From Balneolaceae bacterium (lineage in GTDB: Bacteria; Bacteroidota; Rhodothermia; Balneolales; Balneolaceae): a stretch of DNA of 64,000 nt. The stretch covers positions 806,001 to 870,000 of the forward strand of contig CP051242.1 in NCBI GenBank assembly GCA_017795005.1, given 5' to 3'. Below the pieces are notes generated by a model that did not search any database, was not told where the DNA came from, and saw nothing but the letters and a program-made list of their open reading frames with translations. Numbering within the stretch: position 1 is the first letter of the stretch; every line of letters begins with the position of its first letter. Below are positions 24,864 through 35,800 of this stretch, one piece after another. The position numbers and the translations under genes are program-made.

Positions 24864-26756
24864 ATGTCTATGTATAGGCAAGGATTATTAGGATGCGTAC
24901 TTTTGCTGGTTGCTACAAGTTTAGCACCGCAGGTTGCCTGTGGGCAAGGTAGCCAACAGGTTGTGCTGCAAATAAAAAATGAAACATTTACCGATCAGAC
25001 CTTCTTTTTTTTCTCTGAGCAAGGGAAAACAGGGTCTGATCCATTTGATGCATTTAAGCTTCCCAGCCTCGCTTCCGCTTATACCGAACTATACAGTCAG
25101 GATACCGGAGGGAACCATTATTCCATCAATGCTTTGCCCAAAGACTTACAGGAAATTTTGGAAATTCCGGTTTTTATCCGTTCCACGGTTGCCGATACCT
25201 TTACGGTATGGGTGACAAAGCTTGAGAATATTCAGCCAAACTGGACTCTCTCTCTTGTAAACCTGAGCACCAACGATACCCTGTCTCTTGAGAATACATC
25301 ATCGGTTGAAGTGATTCATTCCGGGAACTTTGAGTCGGGTATACTAACGGTTCAGCACTTTATACTAATTATTAATCCGGGAATCGTAACCCAGCAAGTT
25401 TCCATTCCGGGAACATCCGGTAAAGATGGCTGGCGCTTTTTGGGAAGTTCTTATTCTAATCGTTCTTATGGGGAGTTGCTGGATTTAGTATGGACTCAAG
25501 GTGCTTCAGGTTCTAATGAACCTTCCTCCGCACCTAATATATTTACATGGAATGAGTCTGGTCAAACATTCGAAAGCGTTACTGATTTAAATGTCGTTCC
25601 AGCGTTGGGAGATGGTTTTATCAGTTACATATATGAAGATGACAATCCTTTAACTCCCGGAGTTGATGGAGGCTGGCCAAAATCTCTTCATACTTCGGGG
25701 ATAGCCGGGTTTGGAACAGTGCAATTGCCTGTAACTTACACTCCAGGCGCCGATGCTTCTTTAAACGGCTTTAACCTGGTGGCTAATCCCTACCCTTTTC
25801 CAATAGATTGGAACGCGCCTTCCGGGTGGGTTAAAACCAATATACAGGATGCGATTTGGATTTGGGATCCGAATGAAAATAGTGGTAGTGGAGACTATTT
25901 GGAGCATATTTCAGGAATTGGGGATGCTATAAATGTAATTGCACCGCATCAGGCTTTTTGGGTAAGGGCTAATAATGAAAACCCAGAGCTTACAGTAAAT
26001 GAATCAGTTAAGTCAAAGGGAGCAAGTCTGCTAAAGAAGCAGAACCAAATTCCCGCTTTAGCATTTAAGGTGAAATCTGAGAGCTTTGGCTTTGAAGATA
26101 CACATTACCTTTCGTTTAGGGAGCATGGCAGTATTTCTCATGATGACCACGATATGACCAAACTTTCGCCAGTTTCACAGGATTATCTGAATCTTTATTC
26201 GCTAAGTGGACAAGAAAAGCTAGCAGTTAATAACCTTCCAATTGATTTTAGTTGGTTGGAGATACCAATTCAAGTCAATCATTCTTTTTCAGGAGAGTTC
26301 ACCCTTTCTTGGGAAAGTATTCACCCACTTCCAGAAAACACACATATTAGACTTTTCGATGATAAGTACGAACTTTACACCGATGAGGGGAGCTATACTT
26401 TTCAATCTGATTCGGCAGAAATTCATGATTTTACACTCATTCTTGAAAAAGAAGTTGCTACCTCATCAGAGACTGTAAAAAATTTCCTAACCGAATTAGA
26501 ACTTTTTCAAAACTATCCGAACCCCTTCAACCCGGTCACAACTATAACCTACAAGCTACCCGAGCTAAGCCGTATCCGGTTGGAGGTGTTCGACATGCTC
26601 GGGAGAAAAGTTGCCACACTAGTTGAAAGTCAACAGCAAAAAGCCGGACGGTATACCGTGAACTTTGATGCCACGCAATTGTCCTCCGGGATGTACATCT
26701 ACCGGTTGGTTGGAGGCAATAAAACCATCACTAAAAAACTCACACTAATAAAATAG
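24864..26756 (+). CDS. secreted protein with T9SS sorting domain
   Basis: 630 residues with a signal peptide (about 1-28, VATSLAPQVACG) and two related beta-sandwich modules: FFFSEQGKTGSDPFDAFKLP (about 50) and HYLSFREHGSISHDDHDMTK (about 415) begin equivalent domains, each later reading INALPKDLQEILEIPVF or VNNLPIDFSWLEIPIQV. A middle region (about 185-370) has WRFLGSSYSNRSYGELLDL and FNLVANPYPFPIDW, matching the same region of the upstream GLUG protein. The sorting domain begins at about 545 and is nearly identical at DNA level to that of the upstream protein. No catalytic residues recognised; a surface-exposed structural or binding protein is likely. The two genes look like relatives by duplication and domain shuffling. 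Confidence 0.88.
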   Translation: MSMYRQGLLGCVLLLVATSLAPQVACGQGSQQVVLQIKNETFTDQTFFFFSEQGKTGSDPFDAFKLPSLASAYTELYSQDTGGNHYSINALPKDLQEILEIPVFIRSTVADTFTVWVTKLENIQPNWTLSLVNLSTNDTLSLENTSSVEVIHSGNFESGILTVQHFILIINPGIVTQQVSIPGTSGKDGWRFLGSSYSNRSYGELLDLVWTQGASGSNEPSSAPNIFTWNESGQTFESVTDLNVVPALGDGFISYIYEDDNPLTPGVDGGWPKSLHTSGIAGFGTVQLPVTYTPGADASLNGFNLVANPYPFPIDWNAPSGWVKTNIQDAIWIWDPNENSGSGDYLEHISGIGDAINVIAPHQAFWVRANNENPELTVNESVKSKGASLLKKQNQIPALAFKVKSESFGFEDTHYLSFREHGSISHDDHDMTKLSPVSQDYLNLYSLSGQEKLAVNNLPIDFSWLEIPIQVNHSFSGEFTLSWESIHPLPENTHIRLFDDKYELYTDEGSYTFQSDSAEIHDFTLILEKEVATSSETVKNFLTELELFQNYPNPFNPVTTITYKLPELSRIRLEVFDMLGRKVATLVESQQQKAGRYTVNFDATQLSSGMYIYRLVGGNKTITKKLTLIK

Positions 26757-26769
26757 GACAAAGGAACAG

Positions 26770-26812
26770 GGAGAAAGGAGCAAGGTTGTACCAACCACTC
26801 GCTCCTTTCTCC
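26770..26812. repeat. 12-bp perfect hairpin after T9SS gene
   Basis: GGAGAAAGGAGC (26770-26781) pairs perfectly with GCTCCTTTCTCC (26801-26812), loop 19 bases. No T run follows, so this is more a repetitive palindrome or mRNA-stabilising hairpin than a classic terminator, although it could end the upstream transcript. Confidence 0.6.
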
Positions 26813-26847
26813 ATTGTACTTGTTCCTTCCTCCAAATCAAAATAATT

Positions 26848-27047
26848 ATGAAAACTCTACTTCTACCCTTATTCACTTTCATCATCCTATTAATAGCAAC
26901 ATCCGTTGTCCTTGCCCAACCCGGTCTTCCGTCTGTGCGCCTTCACAAGCCCTCATCAATGGCGGTTTAGGGCTGCTTGCAGCGGCAGGTGGGCCGTATG
27001 CTTTAAAAAAGCTTAAAGACCGAAAAAACAGCCGGACCTTTAACTAA
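26848..27047 (+). pseudogene. frameshifted PID-CTERM mini-gene
   Basis: ATG at 26848 follows the same upstream sequence (TCAAAATAATT) as the intact copy and encodes the signal peptide and AQPGLPS; the frame then runs into a stop after SSMAV. The sorting part (LINGGLGLLAAAGGPYALKK) continues in another frame to 27047. Comparison with 24645-24827 shows two extra bases between CTTCC and the CA..GC segment (around 26925-26950), so an indel broke this copy. It also has ASN for ASP in the PIDGG motif. Confidence 0.75.
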
Positions 27048-27226
27048 CAAAACTGATACAAGTTCCCTTATAAATAAGAAGACTTGTACTTATTACTCTT
27101 TTTTTAAATCCTAAAAATTTACAGTGAACGGATTTTTAAAGTTATAGAGCACTGAGTGCAAACCTTATATGACATAGATACTTAAACTTCTGAAAGTATA
27201 ACCCAAACCGAAAAGAGAGGAGTACG

Positions 27227-27454
27227 TTGAACGAAATAAATATTGAGGAAGGAATTTATACCGATACACAAGAACAGTCGAATAAAAAGTGCGACTTCTG
27301 CGGAGCTGAAGAAGGCAAACCGCGGATGGTTGGAAACTATATCGTTAAGCTGTCGGAAGTGCCGGTATACGGAGAAATTAAAAATGCTTGCCAAAGCTGT
27401 TGCAGAAAGCATTGGGATTTGAGGAGTAAGTATTTAATTAAAAACAAAATATGA
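27227..27454 (+). CDS. small CxxC zinc-ribbon-like protein, paralogue
   Basis: 75 residues from TTG 27227, about four bases after the strong ribosome site GAGAGGAG. Two Cys pairs (CDFC at about 23-26, CQSC plus an extra Cys at about 61-65) suit zinc binding. CDFCGAEEGKPR parallels CESCSAKEGEEHP of the protein at 15325-15582, and both lie just ahead of a gene for an exported protein. Cytoplasmic, function unknown. Confidence 0.65.
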   Translation: MNEINIEEGIYTDTQEQSNKKCDFCGAEEGKPRMVGNYIVKLSEVPVYGEIKNACQSCCRKHWDLRSKYLIKNKI

Positions 27455-27528
27455 TCGTGGATCTGTCAATGTAATCATAATGTAATCACAACTAACCAAA
27501 CTGTTAATGAACTTCACAAAGGAGTTAT

Positions 27529-30486
27529 ATGATGAAGTACATACTTGTTTATTCTTTTTTTGCTCTATCTTTTATAACCAATTTTCCGGCTCAGGCACAA
27601 TCCATGCAGCATGTGTTGGATTTGGTACCGTTAAACCAAGCCACTCATACCGCAACAACGAGTGGCGACTGGGAAAGTTCTTCCACTTGGGGAGGTAGTC
27701 TACCCGGAGAGAATGGCAGAGTGGTTATCCCATCGGGGATCACCGTAACTATTAATTCCGAGTTAGCTGCCGAATTCGAATGGATTCGTATAGACAATAA
27801 TGGAAAGCTGGCTTTTAACCCTTCAGTAACTACGCTTCTAAAGGTAGAGACTATCGTTTCAAACATGAGCGGGGAATTTGAGATAGGGACATCTACTTCG
27901 CCCATTGCCTCAGATCAAACAGCCACCGTTATTTTCTCCGGACAGCAGCAAGCCATTGACTTTGGTAGCAATGATCCCGGTTACCTTAAACGTGGTGCCA
28001 TCCTGATGGGAAAAACCATTATCCATGGGGAAGAGAAGTCTTCGTGGCATGCACTTACTTCCGTTCCCGAAGTGGAGGCAACCTCGGTAGTTCTTTCAGC
28101 AACTCCTACCAACTGGAAGGTAGGCGACAGGATCGTAATTACAGGTACAGACCCGGATAATTTTACCACCGAAGAGGTGCGGACTATTTCAGGTATTGAT
28201 GGAGCAACGGTAAGTTTTGCAGAGTCGCTGGTTAATCAACGCCCTGTTCCGCCAGGTGCAAGTGACCTGAAAGTGCACATTGCTAATTTATCCAGAAATA
28301 TTTTATTCACGTCAGAATATACTACTGTACCTGGTGAAGGCAACAGAGGTTATCGGGGTCATGTAATGATCATGCATTCTCCGAATGCCGATATCCGGTA
28401 TGCCCAGTTTAAGCAATTGGGAAGAACGAATAAGCAAATACTGGTGGACGACTGGTTTTTTCCAGATGATCTGCCTTATGAAAAAGGTGATGGATTTAAT
28501 GTTCGCGGGAGATACTCGGTGCATTTCCACCGGGGAGGGGTTACTCCAAACTCTACTCCGGCGGTATTCCGGGGGAATGCGGTTGAAGACGATCCGGGTT
28601 GGGGTATTGTGAACCATTCCAGTAATGTAGACATCATTGATAATGTAACTTACAACATTGTCGGAGGGGCGTATCAGACTGAGGCAGGAGACGAAATTGG
28701 ATCTTTTGTAAACAACATTGCCATACGAACGGTAAACCCTGATTATCCCATGCAAAACCCAAATACCGCAGCACCCGATGTTAAGGAAATATCTCAGGAT
28801 TTTGCTTTCCAGGGGGATGCTTTTTGGGTGCATGGCGGAGGGGTAAATTTGGAAGGGAATGTGGCGTCGGGTTCGAGTGGTCATGCCTTTATTTACTGGC
28901 CGGAAGGTCTCATCGAGGTAATGATTGGTCAAAATACGTTCCAAGCTGCTAATATCCCTAATGGCAATTTACTGGAAGAAGCAAACATCGGTACACACTG
29001 GGTTCCGGTTAAGAAGTTTGTCAATAATACCGGGTATTCTTCAACCAAAGGGTTTACTACTTTTTATCTGCATACAAACTTTTTTGTTGATGAAGAATCC
29101 ATACCGATAGAGTTTCTGAATACCGTTCAAACTACAATTGAGGATTTGACGATCTGGAACATCCGGGAAAGAGGGATAGATATGAACTACACAGACAGGA
29201 TCAGCTTTAAAAATCTGAGAATTCATGGAGATAAAGAACCAAACCGAATCGGTATAGACGCGAATCACTTCAGGATTAACTTCAAGGGAGCGTACCTGTT
29301 TGAAAACCCTGTCATCACGGGTTTTGAAATTGGAGTGGATGTGCCTACCCAGGGAGAAGTTTGGTTCAAAGGGGGGAGCTTTGACAATAAGATCGATTTC
29401 AGAATTGAAACCCCTCAATCCAAACCCAGATATCTGAAGTTTGATGAGATTTCTTTTGCTGGCAATGTGTATTCAGAAGAACAGAACACAAAGTTCCAAT
29501 TAATAGATGACCTTGGAGATTTGGAGGGGCATGTCCAGGATGGAGTAAATAAAGAAGAATCCGGTGCCGCATCCAAACATCCGATTTTCTTTGCCATGCC
29601 GGATATAATTATACTGAACTATGGAGATTACGCTAACGAAAGAGTGTACTTTGATCGCCAGCTGGCAGATGATATCCCTGTTCCTACTTCTCTTTCATTT
29701 ACGGATTTTGGTGAAACGGTAACCATTCCTGAACAGTATATAGGCAAAACCAACCAGCAGTTGTTAAATCAGTATAATCTTACATTTGGAGGGGCAATTA
29801 TGCCCTTGGATGCACGAGCAGTACCGGAGATAATTGGAGGTAAAATTTCAACATCTGCTCCTACTATAAGTTCTAATGGAATGTTTGCTCCTCCTTGTAC
29901 ATACAGTCCTTTGTGGTTTGATTTTGAAGAATGTTGGGAGGGCTTTGATCAGAATGAGACTTCTGCTTTAACTGTAACATCCACATCAGGTGGAACTGTA
30001 ACCGTAGAACCTTCCAATACAAACTATAAATACGGGCAAATCGTAAAAGTGAGGGCCATTCCGGATGAAGGAAAAGAATTTAAGCAATGGAGCGGTCCTA
30101 CAAACAGCAACAACCCGACTACTTATATCGAAGTAACTCCTGATTATAATTCAAATGGTATGCTTATAGCAAATTTTGGTGATGCAACCATTGTGAGTAC
30201 AGAAGAGCCAAAACCAGATTTTGAATTCAGACTCGAGCAAAATTATCCGAACCCCTTCAATCCGGTCACTACAATAAACTACCAAGTACCCGATCAAAGT
30301 AGTGTTCGGTTGGAGGTGTTCGATATGTTAGGGAGAAAGGTAGCGACACTGGTTAATAAATCAATAAGTGTTCCCGGAGAATATTCTGCTCGATTCGACG
30401 CTTCCGGTTTAGCGACAGGAATCTATATATACCAGCTCGAAACACATCAAGGCATAATTGTAAAGAAAATGATGCTTATAAAATAA
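27529..30486 (+). CDS. secreted G8-domain/beta-helix protein with T9SS sorting domain
   Basis: 985 residues. Signal peptide (about 1-25, ending AQA); a G8 domain (about 45-170: WESSSTWGGSLPGENGRVVI, then ITVTINSEL, IRIDNNGKLAF, GEFEIGTSTSPI); a long parallel beta-helix (about 200-720) containing YSVHFHRGGVTPNSTPAVFR, similar to the HFHRCG region of human TMEM2/CEMIP-type proteins, which bind or cleave hyaluronan; an InlB-type repeat (about 815-885, TVEPSNTNYKYGQIVKVRAI); and a sorting domain from about 897. ATG 27529 or 27532 after AAAGGAG. Polysaccharide binding or cleavage at the cell surface is inferred from the domain pair. Confidence 0.85.
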   Translation: MMKYILVYSFFALSFITNFPAQAQSMQHVLDLVPLNQATHTATTSGDWESSSTWGGSLPGENGRVVIPSGITVTINSELAAEFEWIRIDNNGKLAFNPSVTTLLKVETIVSNMSGEFEIGTSTSPIASDQTATVIFSGQQQAIDFGSNDPGYLKRGAILMGKTIIHGEEKSSWHALTSVPEVEATSVVLSATPTNWKVGDRIVITGTDPDNFTTEEVRTISGIDGATVSFAESLVNQRPVPPGASDLKVHIANLSRNILFTSEYTTVPGEGNRGYRGHVMIMHSPNADIRYAQFKQLGRTNKQILVDDWFFPDDLPYEKGDGFNVRGRYSVHFHRGGVTPNSTPAVFRGNAVEDDPGWGIVNHSSNVDIIDNVTYNIVGGAYQTEAGDEIGSFVNNIAIRTVNPDYPMQNPNTAAPDVKEISQDFAFQGDAFWVHGGGVNLEGNVASGSSGHAFIYWPEGLIEVMIGQNTFQAANIPNGNLLEEANIGTHWVPVKKFVNNTGYSSTKGFTTFYLHTNFFVDEESIPIEFLNTVQTTIEDLTIWNIRERGIDMNYTDRISFKNLRIHGDKEPNRIGIDANHFRINFKGAYLFENPVITGFEIGVDVPTQGEVWFKGGSFDNKIDFRIETPQSKPRYLKFDEISFAGNVYSEEQNTKFQLIDDLGDLEGHVQDGVNKEESGAASKHPIFFAMPDIIILNYGDYANERVYFDRQLADDIPVPTSLSFTDFGETVTIPEQYIGKTNQQLLNQYNLTFGGAIMPLDARAVPEIIGGKISTSAPTISSNGMFAPPCTYSPLWFDFEECWEGFDQNETSALTVTSTSGGTVTVEPSNTNYKYGQIVKVRAIPDEGKEFKQWSGPTNSNNPTTYIEVTPDYNSNGMLIANFGDATIVSTEEPKPDFEFRLEQNYPNPFNPVTTINYQVPDQSSVRLEVFDMLGRKVATLVNKSISVPGEYSARFDASGLATGIYIYQLETHQGIIVKKMMLIK

Positions 30487-30755
30487 ATACCTAAGCAAAA
30501 AAAGATGGTTAAGGGATGATCCTGACTAAATACCATAGTCATCATGTACCCTATCACATGCTTCTGGGGATGATTTCCCCGGAAGTTTTTATACTTCTTG
30601 ATCCGTCTTTATCAGGCATTCCAAATAAGATTCGTTTAGGAATGAAGATTTTTTTAGCTTCGAAATCAGAAAAGAATTTTTTGGATCTAATTACCCCTTC
30701 AAATACGGAGGTAGTCAATTTGGTGTAAGATAACAGTAGGAGGCAGGTTGAAAAC

Positions 30756-31271
30756 TTAAAGTAACTTTCCAACTTTTTTGCAGAACCATGAGAACCGAAG
30801 CATCAGTAAAATGGTCACAATATCCAGGATAACCATAATTCCTATTCCAACGGGTTCTAAACTTATTCGGCTTAAAATAGGCTCGAAAGCTTGGTCTATC
30901 ATTTCCATAAAAAGCCCAGTCATTAGTATATAGGCGCCATATCGTTCAAAAAGCTCGGTTAATTTCTCTCCGGTCTTGGCAGCATCTTTTGATAGTCTAT
31001 TCAGCAGTACATGTCGTTCTTCAAGAAGAACACCATAAGCAACAATGATTAAAGCAATATCTTCTTCTAGTTCAAGTGCCGAACTCATGAGATTATTTGA
31101 AGTAAACACCTTAAGAAATTCAACTATGTGTTCATATCCGGTTAGAACGGACATGATAATTACGAGAACATTCCAAACCTGTATATATCTGACATCAGTA
31201 AAAATTGTAATTACAAACGTGCGCAATGTGTTCATTTCACTAGAATCTGAATTATTACTCTGACCAACCAA
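30756..31271 (-). CDS. small integral membrane protein, unknown
   Basis: 171 residues from TTG 31271 or 159 from ATG 31235. Four hydrophobic stretches (VWNVLVIIMSVLTGY, DIALIIVAYGVLL, GAYILMTGLFMEMI, IGIMVILDIVTILLML) suggest a four-helix inner-membrane protein with a charged cytoplasmic loop. No family recognised. It is the last gene of a leftward group with the FG-GAP and repeat proteins, but a ~20-bp gap only separates it from the stop of neither: it lies upstream of 31291-32880 in transcription terms only if read through from that gene. Confidence 0.55.
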   Translation of the reverse strand: MVGQSNNSDSSEMNTLRTFVITIFTDVRYIQVWNVLVIIMSVLTGYEHIVEFLKVFTSNNLMSSALELEEDIALIIVAYGVLLEERHVLLNRLSKDAAKTGEKLTELFERYGAYILMTGLFMEMIDQAFEPILSRISLEPVGIGIMVILDIVTILLMLRFSWFCKKVGKLL

Positions 31272-31290
31272 AAAATATTATAGTCCAATT

Positions 31291-32880
31291 CTACTTAACC
31301 AAAAGCATGCTTTTGTAGCTGCTAAAATTGTTTACTTCCAATTGGTAAAAATAAATGCCTGACGCAAATCCCGAAGCATCAAAAACGGCCTGATAAACTC
31401 CTGCATTTTTCAGTTCATCAACTAAGGTAGTAACCTTTCTACCCAACACATTGTAAATTGTCAATCGAACATTACCTGGTTCTTTAATCTGATATTTAAT
31501 AGTTGTGACCGGATTGAAGGGGTTCGGATAGTTTTCTTCAAGTTTATACTCAGTCACACTTTGCTGTTCTCCCTCATTTGAAACCATTGGGTAGTTGTAG
31601 AAATAAACAGCTCCTGCATTTTCTTTTCCATTTACTGTTTCATATGGAGCAGATATTATTAGATCAGGGAAGAAAGAACTTATTGAAGTACCGAAATAGC
31701 CAAAAGGAGCTTCATTTTCACTTGAAAATGAATTTAGGATTGATGCATTCTCACTAAGTTTATAATTATATACATGTCCTATATGATAAGCATTATTTGT
31801 ATTGGTTCTGGATGCAGAAACGAACAATTCACCATAAAGGAAAGTGATATCTGTACCAAAGTGATCTCTGTTGGAGCTGTTTTTTTCTTCTAAGTGATTC
31901 ATCGTACCAACCCCATTAGAAAGATCTTCAAAATAATAAACAGAACCAGTTTGTCCGTTTTCATTAATAGTTCCCGGGGCGCCAATGAACAATTTGGCAT
32001 TTACTAAGTTTGAACAAGATGAACCAGAACTTTTAGTTATATCATTTACTGAATTATTGCAGCCAAAAGAAACACTATATCCAAAGAGATCGGCGGAAGA
32101 ACCGGTAAGCTCAAATATTTCTTCGGTCTGATTCCATTCCCCATTTAGTTTTGAGTATGTATAGACTGCTCCTGAGCGATCATTAGCACCGGTAGCATTA
32201 TAGGCACCAATCGCAACAATGGTTTCATCGTTAGTCGTTAATACATCAATGGTATGGCCAAAGTAATCGTGGGCTTCTCCATGTTCGGCAAATAATTTGG
32301 CTGTTTGTTGCCAACCTGAGTTTAAATACTCGAAAATGTATGCAGCACCGGATTTGGGTTCATTACCAGAGGCATTAAATGCGCCAACAACGATTGTATT
32401 TCCTGATATGGCAACTGAATGACCAAAACGGTCTCCGGCTTTTGCATCTAAGGCAACTAGTTTAGCTGTTTGTACCCATGCGGTGTCCTGAAAGGTGAAT
32501 ACATACACAGATCCGGAGAACAATCCTGATTCTGTATTCAGCATAGCTCCGAAAACGGCTGTATTGCCATGTATATCAGCGCTTATACCAAAGTTTGAAA
32601 GAGGAGTGGCATCATCAGGCAGTGCTTCCTGATCGATTACCCAGCCAGACTCCGTTTTTCGATAAAAGGTAGCGCCTCCTACGTTCAACACACCTTCTAC
32701 ATCTCTTTGAGGGGAAGTTGCAATTGCCCAATTGCCCGACATAGCTGTGGCATATCCATGAAGAGCATGCTCAACAGGTGTTGGTACTTCAGCAGGAAAA
32801 GAGACAACCCCCTGACCATTGGCATTATTAGCAAAGGAGGCAAAGATCAGGAAAAGAAAATAGGTGCTTAAATATTTCAT
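31291..32880 (-). CDS. secreted FG-GAP beta-propeller protein with T9SS sorting domain
   Basis: 529 residues: signal peptide (about 1-22, ending NANG), seven FG-GAP-like blades (e.g. GDRFGHSVAISGNTIVVGAF, ADLFGYSVSFG, DHFGTDITFLYGELFVSA), each with the usual FG start and a VGAF/IGAP end, and a C-terminal sorting domain (EENYPNPFNPVTTIKYQI, YNVLGRKVTTLVDEL). Integrin-like propellers of this kind bind other surface molecules or calcium. Its ATG shares one base with the stop of the preceding 1500-residue gene (TAATG), so the two are translationally coupled. Confidence 0.88.
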   Translation of the reverse strand: MKYLSTYFLFLIFASFANNANGQGVVSFPAEVPTPVEHALHGYATAMSGNWAIATSPQRDVEGVLNVGGATFYRKTESGWVIDQEALPDDATPLSNFGISADIHGNTAVFGAMLNTESGLFSGSVYVFTFQDTAWVQTAKLVALDAKAGDRFGHSVAISGNTIVVGAFNASGNEPKSGAAYIFEYLNSGWQQTAKLFAEHGEAHDYFGHTIDVLTTNDETIVAIGAYNATGANDRSGAVYTYSKLNGEWNQTEEIFELTGSSADLFGYSVSFGCNNSVNDITKSSGSSCSNLVNAKLFIGAPGTINENGQTGSVYYFEDLSNGVGTMNHLEEKNSSNRDHFGTDITFLYGELFVSASRTNTNNAYHIGHVYNYKLSENASILNSFSSENEAPFGYFGTSISSFFPDLIISAPYETVNGKENAGAVYFYNYPMVSNEGEQQSVTEYKLEENYPNPFNPVTTIKYQIKEPGNVRLTIYNVLGRKVTTLVDELKNAGVYQAVFDASGFASGIYFYQLEVNNFSSYKSMLLVK

Positions 32881-35800
32881 TATTCTGCCTCTGTATAAGA
32901 TTCAATGTCAAGGTTAAGCTCAAGTGGTGTACCGTCAAAGTTGAAAATTCTCGACGAAAACCGGTCAGTACCTCCAACCAGCCTGTATCCTTCAGGAAGT
33001 ACAATTCGAATTTCATAATTTTCTTTGGGGATTAATCCACTAATTGAAAAATAACCGGAAGGATTAGTAATACCGAAGAGTTCCAGGCCTCCGGTTGATT
33101 CTACATCAAAACTGCCGTCTACATCCTCATCCACAAATATACGCAGCCCCCCTTCAAGAGAATCAGCTCCGGTTGGGAAATTAAGGTGCCCAAAAATATC
33201 CGGTTGATATACGAATGCTTCCGATGAGTCAGATACAATGGGTGGGTTTACTTTATCGTCGATTACTGTGAAAAAGTAGAGCGTATCTTTTCTTTCTATG
33301 AAATCCGGAATAAAGTTAAAGTTCTCTTTTCCATATCCTTCATTATTAAAGTTGGAAGCAGGTACGTGTTCCAGAAGCTTGGTATCGTTATTTATACCTA
33401 CCCCTGCAACATAAAAGGAAATATAAGTGGAGTCTGGTAATGAGGACCAATAATCTGAGGATAAATTGAAGCGGTTGGTTCCGCTTTCTTCAACCTCTAT
33501 AGAGGATTCAGGCTCTTGCCACATGGTAAAAAATTGAACTGAGTCTATGGCAGCGGTATCTCCATGGAAGGAAAGTACCAACTGATAACGGCCATTAAGT
33601 AAACTCGCTTCTTTAATTTCCTCATCGCTGTTAGCGGTGGGGGTTGTAAAGATAAAACTGGTAGTCGAATCGCCGACAATCAAATCCATGTTTTCTTCAA
33701 ATCCAAAAGTGGGAACGGTGGTACTGTCATTTTCCGAAACAATAATCGCTTTTGTGAGCTCATATACACCTTCTGGTCCGATTACTGATACTATGGCCGA
33801 ATCAACAGGTTCTGCCCAGTCGATATGTATCAGCATGGAATTAGGCGCAGGTTCTTCCACGTAAAAGGTATGTACTATATTCGTATTCGGTAACGAATTT
33901 GTGTTTGCCTGAATAGAGACCTTGCCAACTTCACTTAGAATAGTGCTCCGGATTCCATTTATCTTACGTTTTCCAATTAGTCTTACTTTTCGGCTGCCAA
34001 ATTCGTATTTGGCACCAATATAGTGTACGTGTCTGTGCCTGTGCCGTCTTCCTCCTCCTATGCTGTAACTTGCCCAGGCTGCTCCATAACTTCCGTTCAC
34101 ATCGTATTTATTGTACCGGATAGCTCCGTCCACACTTCCAAAATGTTTCCCGCCGATAAACGGAATCCATCGGGGAACAATAAACTGTACGCCTAACAGA
34201 GCATCGAAATGCCCGGTATTGTCGAGGTAAGCTACCGCATCAGCTTCGATCAATGGGTCGCCCGGAATCTTCACATCGGCTTGTATTTTTACATATTGGC
34301 CAAACTGTGCGTATAAGTTGATGTCTCCGTATCCCAGAATATTACCCCAGGAATCTGGTCCGGTACGATAAGCGCCAACATTGACGACCGCATCAAAACT
34401 CAAAGAATATGGAGTAATAGTAACTTGATCTGTCATTTCTAGAAAAGTGGCCTGCTGACCCGCCAGACTGAATCCACCTCCATAAATGGTTTCCAGTTTA
34501 CCTGAGACTTCCAGATAAGAAGGGTAAGCCAGATTAGTTACCGAGGCTTCTAATAACGCGATCTGAACTCCTTCAAATACTTCTATGGCTTCAGCAAGGT
34601 TGTCGGCACGATAGGTGATATCAATCGAATTAAGTTTAGCTGGATTACCCACGAATTTGAGCCTTGCATCAATCTCAGTGCCGGTTGGCAATATCACATC
34701 TACATCTGATTCAACGATTCCATTGGCGTCGAACTCCAGCTCAAAATTCTTCAGGTCTATAGTGCCTAGGTTGGCATGCTGGATATCAATCTTTAAGTCT
34801 TCGATTTTAAATCTTGGTTCTGCTCCTGAAACATCAATTTCAAGTCCTTCTTGGCCATTACTTCCAAGTGTCACAGCGAGGGTAAATATTTCAGTAAGCT
34901 CGATTTCACCACGTACCTGAAATATGTTATTCGAATAATGGATATCTAAGTCTTTGGCCTGAACTTCGAAATTGCCAAATTTTAAATCTGTATTCACATC
35001 TACTTCAAAAGAAAGAAGACTTCCGTTTCTTACCACAATACCAGGGTTAGTGAATGTACCGAAGTCAGTATCAATGTTTTCATTTTCGATGCTTAGGTCT
35101 GCATCCCCATAGATATGATAGTCAGTTCCACCGTTCCAATCTGCCCCCAGATTGTTTGTTTTGATCTTTAATCCGTTCAGAGAAAACTCCGAAGTTACTC
35201 CAATATTAACATGTTGGATAGAATTATTCAGATATATCAGACCCGGATTAGTAGCATCGCCCATATTTGCAGTGAGTACATCATTCCCAATTTTAAAAGT
35301 AAGATCACCATACATTTCGAAGTGATTGCTACCTTCATCATATTCGAAAGTGAGATTGGTAGGAGTGACGGAAAGGCTTTTTATAGTGAAATCTGCCGTA
35401 AGGCCGAAGTTCACATGGGTAATACTTCCGTTTTTATATACGATACCTGGGTTGCTGTTATCTCCAAGATTCGCATTTATTTCTTCTCCATCAAATTTAA
35501 CGGCTACGGTGCCATACATTTCGAAATGATCGCTGCCCTGATCATACTCAAACGTAAAAGATTGTGGGGAAACGGTAATCCCTTTTACAGAAAAATCAGC
35601 GGTAACACCAAAGTTGATATGTGTGATTGCTCCGCTTTTGTACACCATTCCCGGATTATCATCTGTACCGAAGCTCGCACTGGCTTCTTCGCCATTAAAT
35701 TTCACAGTAAGGTCACCATAAAACTCATACTGAGTATTGCCAGAATCATACTCCAGGGTAAGATTAGTTGGGGAGATAGTAATTCCCTTCATTGTGAAAT

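Noticed and set aside
30516-30728. 70-codon open frame after the G8-domain gene
   Set aside because: No ribosome site, no recognisable motif, and low-complexity codon use; taken as non-coding spacer.
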